45,587 nt of DNA from Oscillatoriales cyanobacterium CG2_30_40_61 (GTDB lineage Bacteria; Cyanobacteriota; Cyanobacteriia; Cyanobacteriales; Microcoleaceae), in NCBI GenBank assembly GCA_001873365.1, contig MNYZ01000086.1, positions 1 through 45,587 of the forward strand. Reading direction: 5' to 3'. The position numbers and the translations under genes were made by a program. Positions 35,106 through 42,995 of the stretch are shown here, in pieces; within the stretch, counting starts at the first letter, position 1, and the number at the start of each line of letters is the position of its first letter. The notes under the pieces are model-generated. The model worked only from the letters and a program-made list of their open reading frames with translations, was not told the origin of the DNA and made no database searches.

Positions 35106-36332
35106 CTACTCCTCCTCCCCAAACTGATCATAGTTGCGATCGCTAATCGCCGCCTCTTGACGTTCAAATTCTTCGGCAATTTTTTGGTCTTCGGCCGCGG
35201 CATCATATTTAGCCGTATCTTTAATATCGATTTTCCATCCCGTCAACCGAGCAGCCAGACGAACATTTTGCCCCTCCTTACCAATAGCCAAACTCAATTG
35301 ATCTTCAGGAACCAGAATATGGGCGCGACGTTCATCGGGATTGACTAAACGCACCTCATCGACCCTGGCCGGACTCAGGGCATTAGCAATATAGGTGGCG
35401 GGGTCGGGAGACCAGCGAATCACGTCGATTTTCTCGCCCCGCAGTTCGTTGACCACCACTTGAATCCTTGACCCCCTAGCCCCAATACAGGCTCCAACCG
35501 GATCAACATCTCGATCTATGGTATCTACTGCGATTTTAGTCCGGGGGCCGACATGACGGGACGGGGGGTTAGCTTCCCTGGCCACAGCCACAATTCGCAC
35601 CACTTCATCCTCAATTTCGGGGACTTCATTGGCAAATAGATACACCACTAACCCGGCATCGGCCCTGGATACTAATAATTGTGGCCCCCGTTGGGAACCT
35701 TGGGAGACTTTTTTCAAATAGACCCGAAAGGTCGCATTAGCCCGGTAGTTATCATTGGGCAGTTGTTCCCGTTTAGAAAGTTCCGCCTCTACCCCAGCCC
35801 GACCAAAGCCACTAGCCACTTCCAGAATCACCGATTGGCGCTCAAATCGCAGGACTTTGGCTTGCAATACCGTGCCTTCGAGTTCTTTGAACTCCTCTTG
35901 AATCATTTTGCGCTGCTTATCTCGCAGTTTTTGGGCTAAAACCTGTTTGGTTTGGATCGCCGCCATCCGACCAAATTCCCCTTGATCCGGGGTAACATCG
36001 AGGGTGACGGTATCCCCTAATTGGGCTTCGGGAGCGACTTCTCGCACGTCTTTTAAGGCAATTTGATGATCTTGGTTGCTAACTTGTTCAACAATGGTTA
36101 GGTTTTTGGCTAAGACTCGAAATCCTTCTTCATCGACATCGAGTTCGACATCAAAATTATCAAAATAATCTTCACTAAATTGGGTCTGAATTTCAATGGT
36201 ACGACGATACCGTTCATAACCTTTTAATAGGGCTTCTCGTAGGGCTTCTTCTACCGCCTGTTTGGGTAAATTCCGCTCTTGAGAAATGCCATTAATCATA
36301 TCTTGTAAACCGGGCAAACTCACCATCGACAT
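35106..36332 (-). CDS. nusA: Transcription termination/antitermination factor NusA
   Basis: 408 residues, normal for cyanobacterial NusA, which lacks the C-terminal acidic repeats of E. coli. Order: NTD binding RNA polymerase (1-130, AVEEALREALLKGYERYRR), S1 domain (about 135-200, LEGTVLQAKVLRFERQSVIL), KH1 and KH2 (230-370: VGACIGARGSRIQVVVNELRG, with the GxxG loop, and SLAIGKEGQNVRLAARLTGW). It controls pausing, termination and antitermination. GAGG lies about 10 bases before the ATG. The C-terminal tail is acidic and ends just before a 9-bp repeat array. Operon with rimP upstream. Confidence 0.97.
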   Translation of the reverse strand: MSMVSLPGLQDMINGISQERNLPKQAVEEALREALLKGYERYRRTIEIQTQFSEDYFDNFDVELDVDEEGFRVLAKNLTIVEQVSNQDHQIALKDVREVAPEAQLGDTVTLDVTPDQGEFGRMAAIQTKQVLAQKLRDKQRKMIQEEFKELEGTVLQAKVLRFERQSVILEVASGFGRAGVEAELSKREQLPNDNYRANATFRVYLKKVSQGSQRGPQLLVSRADAGLVVYLFANEVPEIEDEVVRIVAVAREANPPSRHVGPRTKIAVDTIDRDVDPVGACIGARGSRIQVVVNELRGEKIDVIRWSPDPATYIANALSPARVDEVRLVNPDERRAHILVPEDQLSLAIGKEGQNVRLAARLTGWKIDIKDTAKYDAAAEDQKIAEEFERQEAAISDRNYDQFGEEE

Positions 36333-36424
36333 AGTTTTTATCCTCTAAACTTTATTTTTTGTTGATCACACAGATGAATTTTTCCCAGGAAAATTGGGGA
36401 AGTACATCGCCGTGGTTAAAACCT

Positions 36425-36892
36425 TTACTCCTCGCCACTTTCATCGAATAACACTTCCGTAATTAATTCCCGGGGAATGGCTAGTTGTCGTCCTTTTTGG
36501 CTTAAATAAACCTTAGTTTCATCCCGACTCACCAGTTTTCCCCGTTGTTGAGAATGACCTTTGTAGGGTTCTGATGTTTTAACAATAATGGAAAATCCTT
36601 TGAATGAAACGAATTCGCGATCACTGGTTAAAGATTCTGAAATTCCAGGGCTGGAAATCTCCAACACATAGGCATCGGGAATAATATCTGTGGTCTCTAA
36701 TTGTTCTTCCAAAGCTCGACTCATCCGTTCACAATCTTCTAATCCGGTATCCTGACTGGGGTTGCGGATATCTACACGCAGTACAGGAGGTTTCTGATTG
36801 GTGTAAAAGGTTGCCCCAACCACGGATAGTCCCAATGTTTGGGCGATGGGGCTGGCGATGTCGAGAATTTTGGGGATTAGAGGATGAGCCAT
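36425..36892 (-). CDS. rimP: Ribosome maturation factor RimP
   Basis: 155 residues with the family motifs [42 protein letters not shown] and [15 protein letters not shown] in the expected order. RimP assists late assembly of the 30S subunit. It is the first gene of the minus-strand rimP-nusA-ylxR-infB cluster, 92 bp before nusA. The ATG at 36892 fits family lengths; no strong Shine-Dalgarno is seen. Confidence 0.95.
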   Translation of the reverse strand: MAHPLIPKILDIASPIAQTLGLSVVGATFYTNQKPPVLRVDIRNPSQDTGLEDCERMSRALEEQLETTDIIPDAYVLEISSPGISESLTSDREFVSFKGFSIIVKTSEPYKGHSQQRGKLVSRDETKVYLSQKGRQLAIPRELITEVLFDESGEE

Positions 36893-36990
36893 AGTTGACG
36901 TGAATACTAGAGTCTACAGGGGTTAGGAGCTTAACTGCCATTAAAAAAGTGGGTCAATCCCACTCCAGATCGTGAAACAGTGTCTCAAGC

Positions 36991-37020
36991 CAAAGACGAA
37001 CCCTGTGGGTTCGCCTCTTT
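36991..37020 (-). terminator. Hairpin upstream of rimP / downstream of the 37100 gene
   Basis: On the reverse strand AAAGAGGCGAACCC pairs with GGGTTCGTCTTT around a 3-base loop, with one bulged base. It sits 80 bp downstream of the stop of the 37100-38542 gene and about 100 bp before rimP. That fits a terminator separating the two, or a leader structure for rimP. No long T run follows, so strength is uncertain. Confidence 0.5.
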
Positions 37021-37099
37021 CTCTAGTTTAGCTTACAGCGAAAGCAATTGCTAGATATCGGCTTTTGAGTTGGGATCTAGGGTCTGGGATCATTTCTGT

Positions 37100-38542
37100 T
37101 TATTGGGTTTCTTTGAGGTGTTTTTGTTGCTGTAATTGGGCAAGAACTTGTTCAAAGTTAGATTCATCCACTTGTTGAATATAGTTGATTTTAAATTCTT
37201 CTAAAAAGTCAACTAAAAGGGTTTGAATTTCCTCTAAGCCCTGTTCTTTTTGCAGTTCTTCTCCTGGAATTTTATTAAAGTTTTTCACCAGTTGATTTGA
37301 TAATTTAGTTCCCACGGGATCATTCATGGCTTTGGTTACGGTTTGATAGGCTTCTTGGGGCCCTTCCCTGGCTAATTTGGAAAGTTCGGTAATCATTCTT
37401 TCTTGAATCTGTTGGGGAATTTGTTGTAACCCTGGAATAGTTTTAAACTGTTGAATCACCGGAGATTGTTCGATAACCTGTTCTATATTATAGCGCAATA
37501 AGGCTTCAATATCAAGTTCCAATTTAGGAATAACTTTATCAACGATAATCTGAATTAAATGATTAGCGATCGCTTCTATTTCATTAATATTATTAATATC
37601 TAAATAGGGTTTATTTTGATTCAGAAACAGTTGTTTAAAAATATCGCCTCTCCGAATTTCCCCTTGAATCTGTTGAATCACTTCAATCACCACGAACTCG
37701 GTTAATTCCCTGGCAATTGCAGCGACAAATCCCCTAGTTATTTGGATTCTAATGGGTTCCAAACTAATAAAATTGACCTGATTTAAACGAATAGTTACCG
37801 GAATAATTCTTAACAGTCTAAAAACAGGTAAAAACAAAAACATATCATACCACCGCCATAACATCGCATCAAACCAAGTTACCTTAGAATAACGACGACT
37901 AATCAAATAGGTTCTCGCTAAAAATTCCAAAACAAAAATGATAGTAAATGGTAAATCAACTTTCCAAAAGGTGCGGGTAAATTTTCCATTCTCCGACAGA
38001 CTCCGATAATAGTTGGTCGCCACTAGGGGTCTAATATTTTTATCAAACCATTTGATTTGTTGGTCATAACCATTTTGTTTAAAATAAGATGAAGACCAAA
38101 ATATATTAAAAGATTCTTTTGCCGAATTATTGGGATTTTTGATATGCTCTCGCATCCGATTTTTGATCCGTTCTAAAGTCCCACTTTTCTCCGCAATAGC
38201 AAAGGGATTTTCATTGATAATTTCCTCGCTTTGATTTCTTAATTTCCCTAATATTTCCTCGGTTTCAGGCGAATATAAGCTAGTTTCAGCTACCGTAACT
38301 TTTAACTGTTCAATGGTATCTAAATATTTTTCTGTGGTTTGATGGGGTTCAATTCCTTTAATCGGATCATAAACTTGAGTCACAGCTGGAGTATAGTTAA
38401 AATAGTAATCTCGCAGATCCGTATAACTCAGGTCGAATAAAACTAACCCGTAGTTCAGCGTCGCAACCACGGCCATCAACTGTTCAGACCAGGGAATATT
38501 TTGATTTTTTTTAACCGAAACAGTGTTTTTCACAATTAGCAC
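37100..38542 (-). CDS. Membrane protein with voltage-sensor-like segment, function unknown
   Basis: 480 residues from a GTG start at 38542 (another GTG at 38533). A hydrophobic segment is at 22-39 (MAVVATLNYGLVLFDLSY), then about 150 mainly helical charged residues. Two hydrophobic segments at 196-213 (DLPFTIIFVLEFLARTYL) and 230-252 are joined by SRRYSKVTWFDAM. The last reads FLFLPVFRLLRIIPVTIRL, with Arg spaced as in an S4 helix; EFLAR and W-D upstream resemble S2/S3 of voltage-sensor domains. The C-terminal half (260-480) is amphipathic and Gln/Glu-rich, probably cytoplasmic. No pore filter is visible. I do not recognise a named family; it looks like a conserved cyanobacterial protein. Confidence 0.75.
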   Translation of the reverse strand: MLIVKNTVSVKKNQNIPWSEQLMAVVATLNYGLVLFDLSYTDLRDYYFNYTPAVTQVYDPIKGIEPHQTTEKYLDTIEQLKVTVAETSLYSPETEEILGKLRNQSEEIINENPFAIAEKSGTLERIKNRMREHIKNPNNSAKESFNIFWSSSYFKQNGYDQQIKWFDKNIRPLVATNYYRSLSENGKFTRTFWKVDLPFTIIFVLEFLARTYLISRRYSKVTWFDAMLWRWYDMFLFLPVFRLLRIIPVTIRLNQVNFISLEPIRIQITRGFVAAIARELTEFVVIEVIQQIQGEIRRGDIFKQLFLNQNKPYLDINNINEIEAIANHLIQIIVDKVIPKLELDIEALLRYNIEQVIEQSPVIQQFKTIPGLQQIPQQIQERMITELSKLAREGPQEAYQTVTKAMNDPVGTKLSNQLVKNFNKIPGEELQKEQGLEEIQTLLVDFLEEFKINYIQQVDESNFEQVLAQLQQQKHLKETQ

Positions 38543-38593
38543 CGATTATTAATAACATTTTTAGGTATTATAGTTGATAATTACGAGTTATTA

Positions 38594-38634
38594 ATTCGTA
38601 ATTCGTAATTCGTAATTCGTAATTCGTAATTCGT
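38594..38634. repeat. Heptanucleotide (ATTCGTA)n tandem repeat
   Basis: Five full and one partial copies of ATTCGTA without mismatch, in the divergent promoter region between the voltage-sensor-like gene and the GT2 gene, ending 32 bp before the GT2 start codon. STRR-type array; copy number probably varies between strains. Confidence 0.93.
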
Positions 38635-38666
38635 TTAGCATTTAATAAATTTTACCAATTAAATCT

Positions 38667-39716
38667 ATGTCCCATGCTTTAACAACTCCCCAAATTAGTG
38701 TAATCATTCCAGCATACAACTGCGATCGCTATATTGAGCAAGCCGTCGAAAGTATTCTTAATCAAACCTATCCTGCTGACGAAATTATTATTATTGATGA
38801 CGGTTCCCAAGACAATACCCGTCAAGTCTTACAACCCTATTCTGACTATATTCGCTATGTTTATCAAGAAAATCAAGGGGTTTCTGTAGCGCGAAATCAT
38901 GGGTTAAATTTAGCCCGGGGAGAATTTATTGTGTTTCTGGATGCGGATGATATCTTTCTTCCCGATAAATTAGCAGCCCAACTCGCTGTTTTTCAGGCCC
39001 AACCCCACCTGGGACTGGTTCAAAGTGGATGGCGTCGCGTCACCCACACAGGCGAAACCCTGATGGATGCGACGCCTTGGGAGTATGTTCCCGAATTGAA
39101 TTTAGAAACTTGGTTACGTTGGAAACCCTTGGGAACCATGGGAACTTTGATGTTTCGTCGAGAATGGTTATTAAAAATAGAAGGATTTGAACCGGGGTTA
39201 GCCCACGCAGAAGATGTGGATTTAATCTTAAGAATGGCATTATTAGGGTGTGAATCTGCATGGTTACAGCAACCAACGGTTTGTTACCGTCAACATGACC
39301 GGAATACCATGCGGGATGGAGTTTCTCAAGCGAAATCAATTAATTATGTTTTGGATAAATTTTTTAATTTTCCTAATATTCCCCTAGAAATTCGGTTAAT
39401 TGAAAATTGGGTACGTTACAGCACCTTAGTTTGGAGTTCCTGGTATTTATATTATACTGGATTTCCCCTAAAAATGGCAGAATATTTACAAAAATCTTGG
39501 CAATATACGCCATTTTTAGCGGTGGAAACCCTAATCAATTGGACAGAAAGTTTTGTGCATTATTCTGATAGTTTAGGACAGACTTTAGAAGTGAATCAAC
39601 TTTGTAATTTGCCCGAATGGCAAAATTTAACCCTTTGGGTTTTACAACAAACTGTAGAAAAACGTTCTGAAAATGTAGGGGCAGGTTCCGCAACAATATT
39701 CAATTCTCACCAATAA
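38667..39716 (+). CDS. GT2 glycosyltransferase with one Trp-rich helical module
   Basis: 349 residues. GT-A fold GT2 domain at 8-225: ISVIIPAYNCDRYIEQAVES, IIDDGS at 42-47, LDADDIF with the DXD-like metal site near 92-95, MFRREWL, and VCYRQHDRNTM. Residues 249-329 carry the 80-residue module seen three times in the 25100-28615 product (W at 256 and 259, Y, KS..YTPF, LPEWQ). Its GT2 domain closely resembles GT2 domain 2 of that protein (VPELNLETW versus APELNLETW), suggesting a common origin by domain duplication. It lies alone on the plus strand, convergent with the TPR-GT61 gene 24 bp downstream. Sugar and acceptor unknown. Confidence 0.9.
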   Translation: MSHALTTPQISVIIPAYNCDRYIEQAVESILNQTYPADEIIIIDDGSQDNTRQVLQPYSDYIRYVYQENQGVSVARNHGLNLARGEFIVFLDADDIFLPDKLAAQLAVFQAQPHLGLVQSGWRRVTHTGETLMDATPWEYVPELNLETWLRWKPLGTMGTLMFRREWLLKIEGFEPGLAHAEDVDLILRMALLGCESAWLQQPTVCYRQHDRNTMRDGVSQAKSINYVLDKFFNFPNIPLEIRLIENWVRYSTLVWSSWYLYYTGFPLKMAEYLQKSWQYTPFLAVETLINWTESFVHYSDSLGQTLEVNQLCNLPEWQNLTLWVLQQTVEKRSENVGAGSATIFNSHQ

Positions 39717-39740
39717 TATTTCTAAACCCGCCCCTCTTAC

Positions 39741-42404
39741 TTACGCAATTCCCGCTAATTCCAGTAAACTCAGTAAATTATTGATATTAATTCGCATATC
39801 TAATAATCCCAACTGGGTCAAATCTTCTTCTGTTTTATCTGCAACCAGTTCCCCAATTAAATAGTAATGTTCCAGTCCACAAACATTGCTAATAATGCGA
39901 TAGCAAGGCGGCACATAGGTGGGAGCAAATAATTCGATAATTTTGGTTCCAGGTTGACAGAAAACAATATTAGATAATCCCGCACCATGGGGAGCTAAAA
40001 CCACCGATGCACTCGCCATTAAAGCGGCTTGTTCAGAAATCGTTAAGGATTCTGAAACAACGGTTTCAAAGTTAAGGGATTCTAAACTTTGCATCAGCTC
40101 ATCTTGGTTAACCACGTTCCGAGAAATTGCATTTTCTCGACTAATATAAATACGACGATTTGCAGTTTTATTTTTTGCTGTTTCTGGGAGGAATTGCTGT
40201 TTTAGAAAGTTACAAACCCATTCAGGAGTTGTTGCATCATTTTGAAAGAAATTAGGAGCAGGAACAATCAGTTTTTTAGCTTGGATATAAGGTTTATCAA
40301 CACTTTGAATGATTTTATGTTCAGGGATTCCCAAAATTTCTAAGGTTTGTTTTTGATAGGAAAAGTGGTAATTATTAAACACAAAATAATCAATACTCTC
40401 CAAATTTATACCACTTTTTTGCATTAAGTGAATTCCAGGTAAAACATCATACATCCAATGAAAAAATGCCGCCCCCCAGCGTACTGACAAAAAGGCAACG
40501 GTTCCATTAATATGATGAATTGGAGGTAATTTACGCGAGGATAAAACCAATTCAGCACATCCGGTGGAAATATCCGTTAGTAATTCATTATGGGCTGTGA
40601 TCACCGCACTGGTAGCCGAATCTCCCCAGACTCTCCCTTGATCTAATTTGACAATAAACGCATTCCGAGTTCCCGCTTGGCTGAAGATAAAACCAGGATG
40701 AAATTGAGCAACGGTTTTAGAAGGATTTAGGTCAATTTCACTCCCCGGATATACGGGAATATAAGTGACATTAGAACTAAAGTCTGATGTGATTAATTTT
40801 TCGGGATCAACCAAACAATATTGTTCTAAAAGTGACCGGGGCAAATCCTTATGATTATAACAGTTAATCGCTGCTTCTGTGTGTCCTTGCTGTTGTAAAA
40901 TTTCGGCAATATTTTCATAAGCTGAAATTAAATCGGGCTTGATTTGTAAAGCCTGCATTAAGTAGGACAGGGCTTGATCTAAGTCTTGTTTTTTTAACCA
41001 AATTTCTCCTAATCCAGCATAATATTCAGCAATTTTAGGATTAATATTAATAGCGGTTTGATAGGATGCGATCGCTTCTTCCCATTGACTTTGAGATTTA
41101 TACAGGTTCGCTAAATTATAATGGAAAACATCAGCTTTGGGATTCAGTTTTATACTTTCCTGATAAACGGAAATAGCGGTTTGAACTTCCCGTTGTCCAA
41201 TTAAGGTTTCTGCTAATTGATCTAAAAGCCAAAGATTATCAGAATTCAGTTCAACTGCTTTACAATAAACTTTAATAGCTTGATCCCACCGTTGTTGAGC
41301 AATCAATACTTTTCCCAGGGGGGGATACAACCAATCCGTATTCGGTTCAAATTCAATCGCTTGATAATATTCCGTTACAGCCTGGTCAAATTCCTGGGTT
41401 TCACAAAGAGCATTTCCTAGGGTAAAATGTAACCAAAAACTATCAGGATTAATCTCCAGGGCTTGACGATACCAATTAATCGCTTCTGCGGGTTTTCCGG
41501 TCTGAGAACAAATTTCTCCTAACTTATAATAGGAACCAAAAAACTTAGAATTTAAAGCAATTCCTTGATAATAAGCAACCGTAGCTTCTTCCCATCTTTC
41601 CTGTTCAGATAAAGCATTTCCTAGTTGATGATATGTCCAAGAAAAATCCGGGCTGAGTTCAATGGCTTTTTGATAATTAGCGATCGCGGGCTCATAATTC
41701 TTTTGTTGAACTAAAGCATCGCCTAACCCTTGATAAAATAGGTTGTTATTAGGATTCAGAATAATCGCTTGATTATAGGCGGCGATCGCTTCTTCCCACT
41801 GTTGTTTCCGACTTAATGCCTCTGCTAATCCATAATGGGATTGAGGTAAACTCGGATAAATTTCTACGCCCTTTCTATATAATTCAATAGCTTGATCTAA
41901 TTTGCCTTTTTCAATTAAGGTTTTCCCAAAGTCTATATATTCTTGAGGTGTGACACACTGGGGTTCTAAAATTAAGGCTTGATACCGAGCATTTGTGGCT
42001 TCTTCCGGTTGATTCAGATTGATCAAAACCGTATATAAACTGTGATAAATTCCAGCTTGATTCGGTTTAAAATGTAGGGCGGTTTGATAGGATTGCAGGG
42101 CGTCGCGCCATTGTTGTTGTTGAACATAGACCGCGCCCAAATTGGCGTGAACTTCTGCCCAATCGGGTTTGAAGTCGAGGGCTTTGGTATACCAGAATTT
42201 GGCTTCATCCAGTTTCCCTTGCAATTGTTTCGCTAACCCCAGGGTACTGTAAGTGGGGAGAAAACGAGGTTGCAACTTTAACGCCTGTTGACACACGGCG
42301 ATCGCTTGATCAAATTGCTGTTGGGCAATATGGTGATTTGCTTCTGCGTGTAAATCGAGGACAGTTTTCTCTGGAGTGTCGGACAATGGCATGGTCAACC
42401 GCAA
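39741..42404 (-). CDS. TPR array fused to GT61 glycosyltransferase
   Basis: 887 residues. About 15 consecutive TPRs fill residues 10-530 (SWTYHQLGNALSEQERWEEA; FWLHFTLGNALCETQEFDQA). Residues 550-887 are a GT61/DUF563 domain: AAFFHWMYDVLPGIHLM, NRRIYISRENAISRNVVNQDE, and VVLAPHGAGLSNIVFCQPGTKIIELF. Its catalytic half parallels that of the 787-residue protein (EILGIP...I, IYIS, GAGLSN, Pro-Gly-Thr-Lys-hydrophobic-Ile-Glu), so the two are paralogues with different N-terminal arrays. The layout (TPR then transferase) recalls the eukaryotic O-GlcNAc transferase but with an unrelated catalytic family. The ATG at 42392 (MPLSD) may be the true start, four residues in. Acceptor unknown. Confidence 0.9.
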   Translation of the reverse strand: MRLTMPLSDTPEKTVLDLHAEANHHIAQQQFDQAIAVCQQALKLQPRFLPTYSTLGLAKQLQGKLDEAKFWYTKALDFKPDWAEVHANLGAVYVQQQQWRDALQSYQTALHFKPNQAGIYHSLYTVLINLNQPEEATNARYQALILEPQCVTPQEYIDFGKTLIEKGKLDQAIELYRKGVEIYPSLPQSHYGLAEALSRKQQWEEAIAAYNQAIILNPNNNLFYQGLGDALVQQKNYEPAIANYQKAIELSPDFSWTYHQLGNALSEQERWEEATVAYYQGIALNSKFFGSYYKLGEICSQTGKPAEAINWYRQALEINPDSFWLHFTLGNALCETQEFDQAVTEYYQAIEFEPNTDWLYPPLGKVLIAQQRWDQAIKVYCKAVELNSDNLWLLDQLAETLIGQREVQTAISVYQESIKLNPKADVFHYNLANLYKSQSQWEEAIASYQTAININPKIAEYYAGLGEIWLKKQDLDQALSYLMQALQIKPDLISAYENIAEILQQQGHTEAAINCYNHKDLPRSLLEQYCLVDPEKLITSDFSSNVTYIPVYPGSEIDLNPSKTVAQFHPGFIFSQAGTRNAFIVKLDQGRVWGDSATSAVITAHNELLTDISTGCAELVLSSRKLPPIHHINGTVAFLSVRWGAAFFHWMYDVLPGIHLMQKSGINLESIDYFVFNNYHFSYQKQTLEILGIPEHKIIQSVDKPYIQAKKLIVPAPNFFQNDATTPEWVCNFLKQQFLPETAKNKTANRRIYISRENAISRNVVNQDELMQSLESLNFETVVSESLTISEQAALMASASVVLAPHGAGLSNIVFCQPGTKIIELFAPTYVPPCYRIISNVCGLEHYYLIGELVADKTEEDLTQLGLLDMRININNLLSLLELAGIA

Positions 42405-42450
42405 AAATAGGACAGCTTTTAATATAGACGTTGGATTGATGAAAATAGTT

Positions 42451-42556
42451 TACAGGACTTACGCACCCAACCAAAGAAACCGGGTTTTTTTGGCGAAAAT
42501 ACTTGGTTGTGACCCACATATTCTCTAAAAAAACCCGGTTTCTCGGGCAACCTGTA
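42451..42556. repeat. MITE-like element with internal inverted repeat
   Basis: Starts TACAGGACTTACGCACC, contains AAGAAACCGGGTTTTTTT (from 42474) and its complement AAAAAAACCCGGTTTCT (ending near 42543), and ends CCTGTA (42551-42556). It shares GGACTTACGCA and the AACCCGG stem with the element at 43801-43903, but its right terminus has decayed. No coding capacity. Confidence 0.8.
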
Positions 42557-42559
42557 TCA

Positions 42560-42616
42560 TTACCCATTACCCTGTTACTGAGCGAAGTCGAAGTATTACC
42601 CATTACCCATTACCTA
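42560..42616. repeat. Inverted copy of the (ATTACCC)n element
   Basis: TTACCCATTACCC, then CTGTTACTGAGCGAAGTCGAAG, then three more ATTACCC-like units. It is the reverse complement of the 34956-35043 element including the central spacer, 7.5 kb away. Downstream, 42617-42884 holds no gene or RNA that I can recognise. Confidence 0.9.
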
Positions 42617-42884
42617 TTGTTACGAAATATTACGGGAAATTTATTAAAAAATGTTGCAACTTGTTGATTGACTTGCTAGATTGTGCATAGAGGGTCTTGC
42701 CATGAACGCTCGTATTGAGGAGACAGTTGAGCCATGCTTGAAATCAATGTTGCTCTGTTAACCAGGAATTAAGGAAAAAAGATAGCCTGGTCTGTTGTCT
42801 AATCGTGACCCATTAGAAATCTCTACAATCATGACACCAAATTTTTAGCATTCCCAGATTTTTTACACGCTGCATAGAGGAATA

Positions 42885-42970
42885 TCGGTGCGCCTAACAA
42901 GATGTCAGGGTCGCTTGGGATGAAAAAATCCCGACTCAAACGGGTGGGAGAACCCCGCCCCGCGCCGAAT
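42885..42970 (+). other. Structured leader; possible IS200/IS605 right-end remnant
   Basis: Two consecutive strong hairpins: GGGAT-GAAAAA-ATCCC (42917-42932) and GGGTGGG-AGAAC-CCCGCCC (42942-42960), followed by GCGCCGAATTC. The composition and the arrangement of GC-rich hairpins are reminiscent of the 3' ends of cyanobacterial IS605-family (tnpB) elements. The forward frame from 42902 reads SLGMKKSRLKRVGEPRP, which could be a tnpB C-terminal relic. No tnpB body is present. Alternatively it is the 5' leader of the SDR gene. Tentative. Confidence 0.35.
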
Positions 42971-42971
42971 T

Positions 42972-42987
42972 CCTCCTCAACAGGAGG
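42972..42987 (+). promoter_or_regulatory. Hairpin sequestering a perfect Shine-Dalgarno of the SDR gene
   Basis: CCTCCT (42972-42977), loop CAAC, AGGAGG (42982-42987). The right arm is a full consensus Shine-Dalgarno placed 8 bases before the ATG at 42996, so the stem would hide the ribosome-binding site. It could be a translation switch or RNA thermometer (inference). Confidence 0.6.
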
Positions 42988-42995
42988 TTTTAACA

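Noticed and set aside
34799-35206. 135-codon minus-strand frame with GAPEAPGAPEAPG
   Set aside because: The collagen-like text comes only from the 9-bp tandem repeat; the frame overlaps nusA and ylxR out of frame and has no plausible start.
39040-39339. 99-codon minus-strand frame inside the GT2 gene
   Set aside because: Antisense to conserved GT2 sequence; no motif of its own.
42717-42778. Very short frames after the STRR element (for example MLEINVALLTRN)
   Set aside because: Twelve codons, no ribosome-binding site, no similarity that I recognise.
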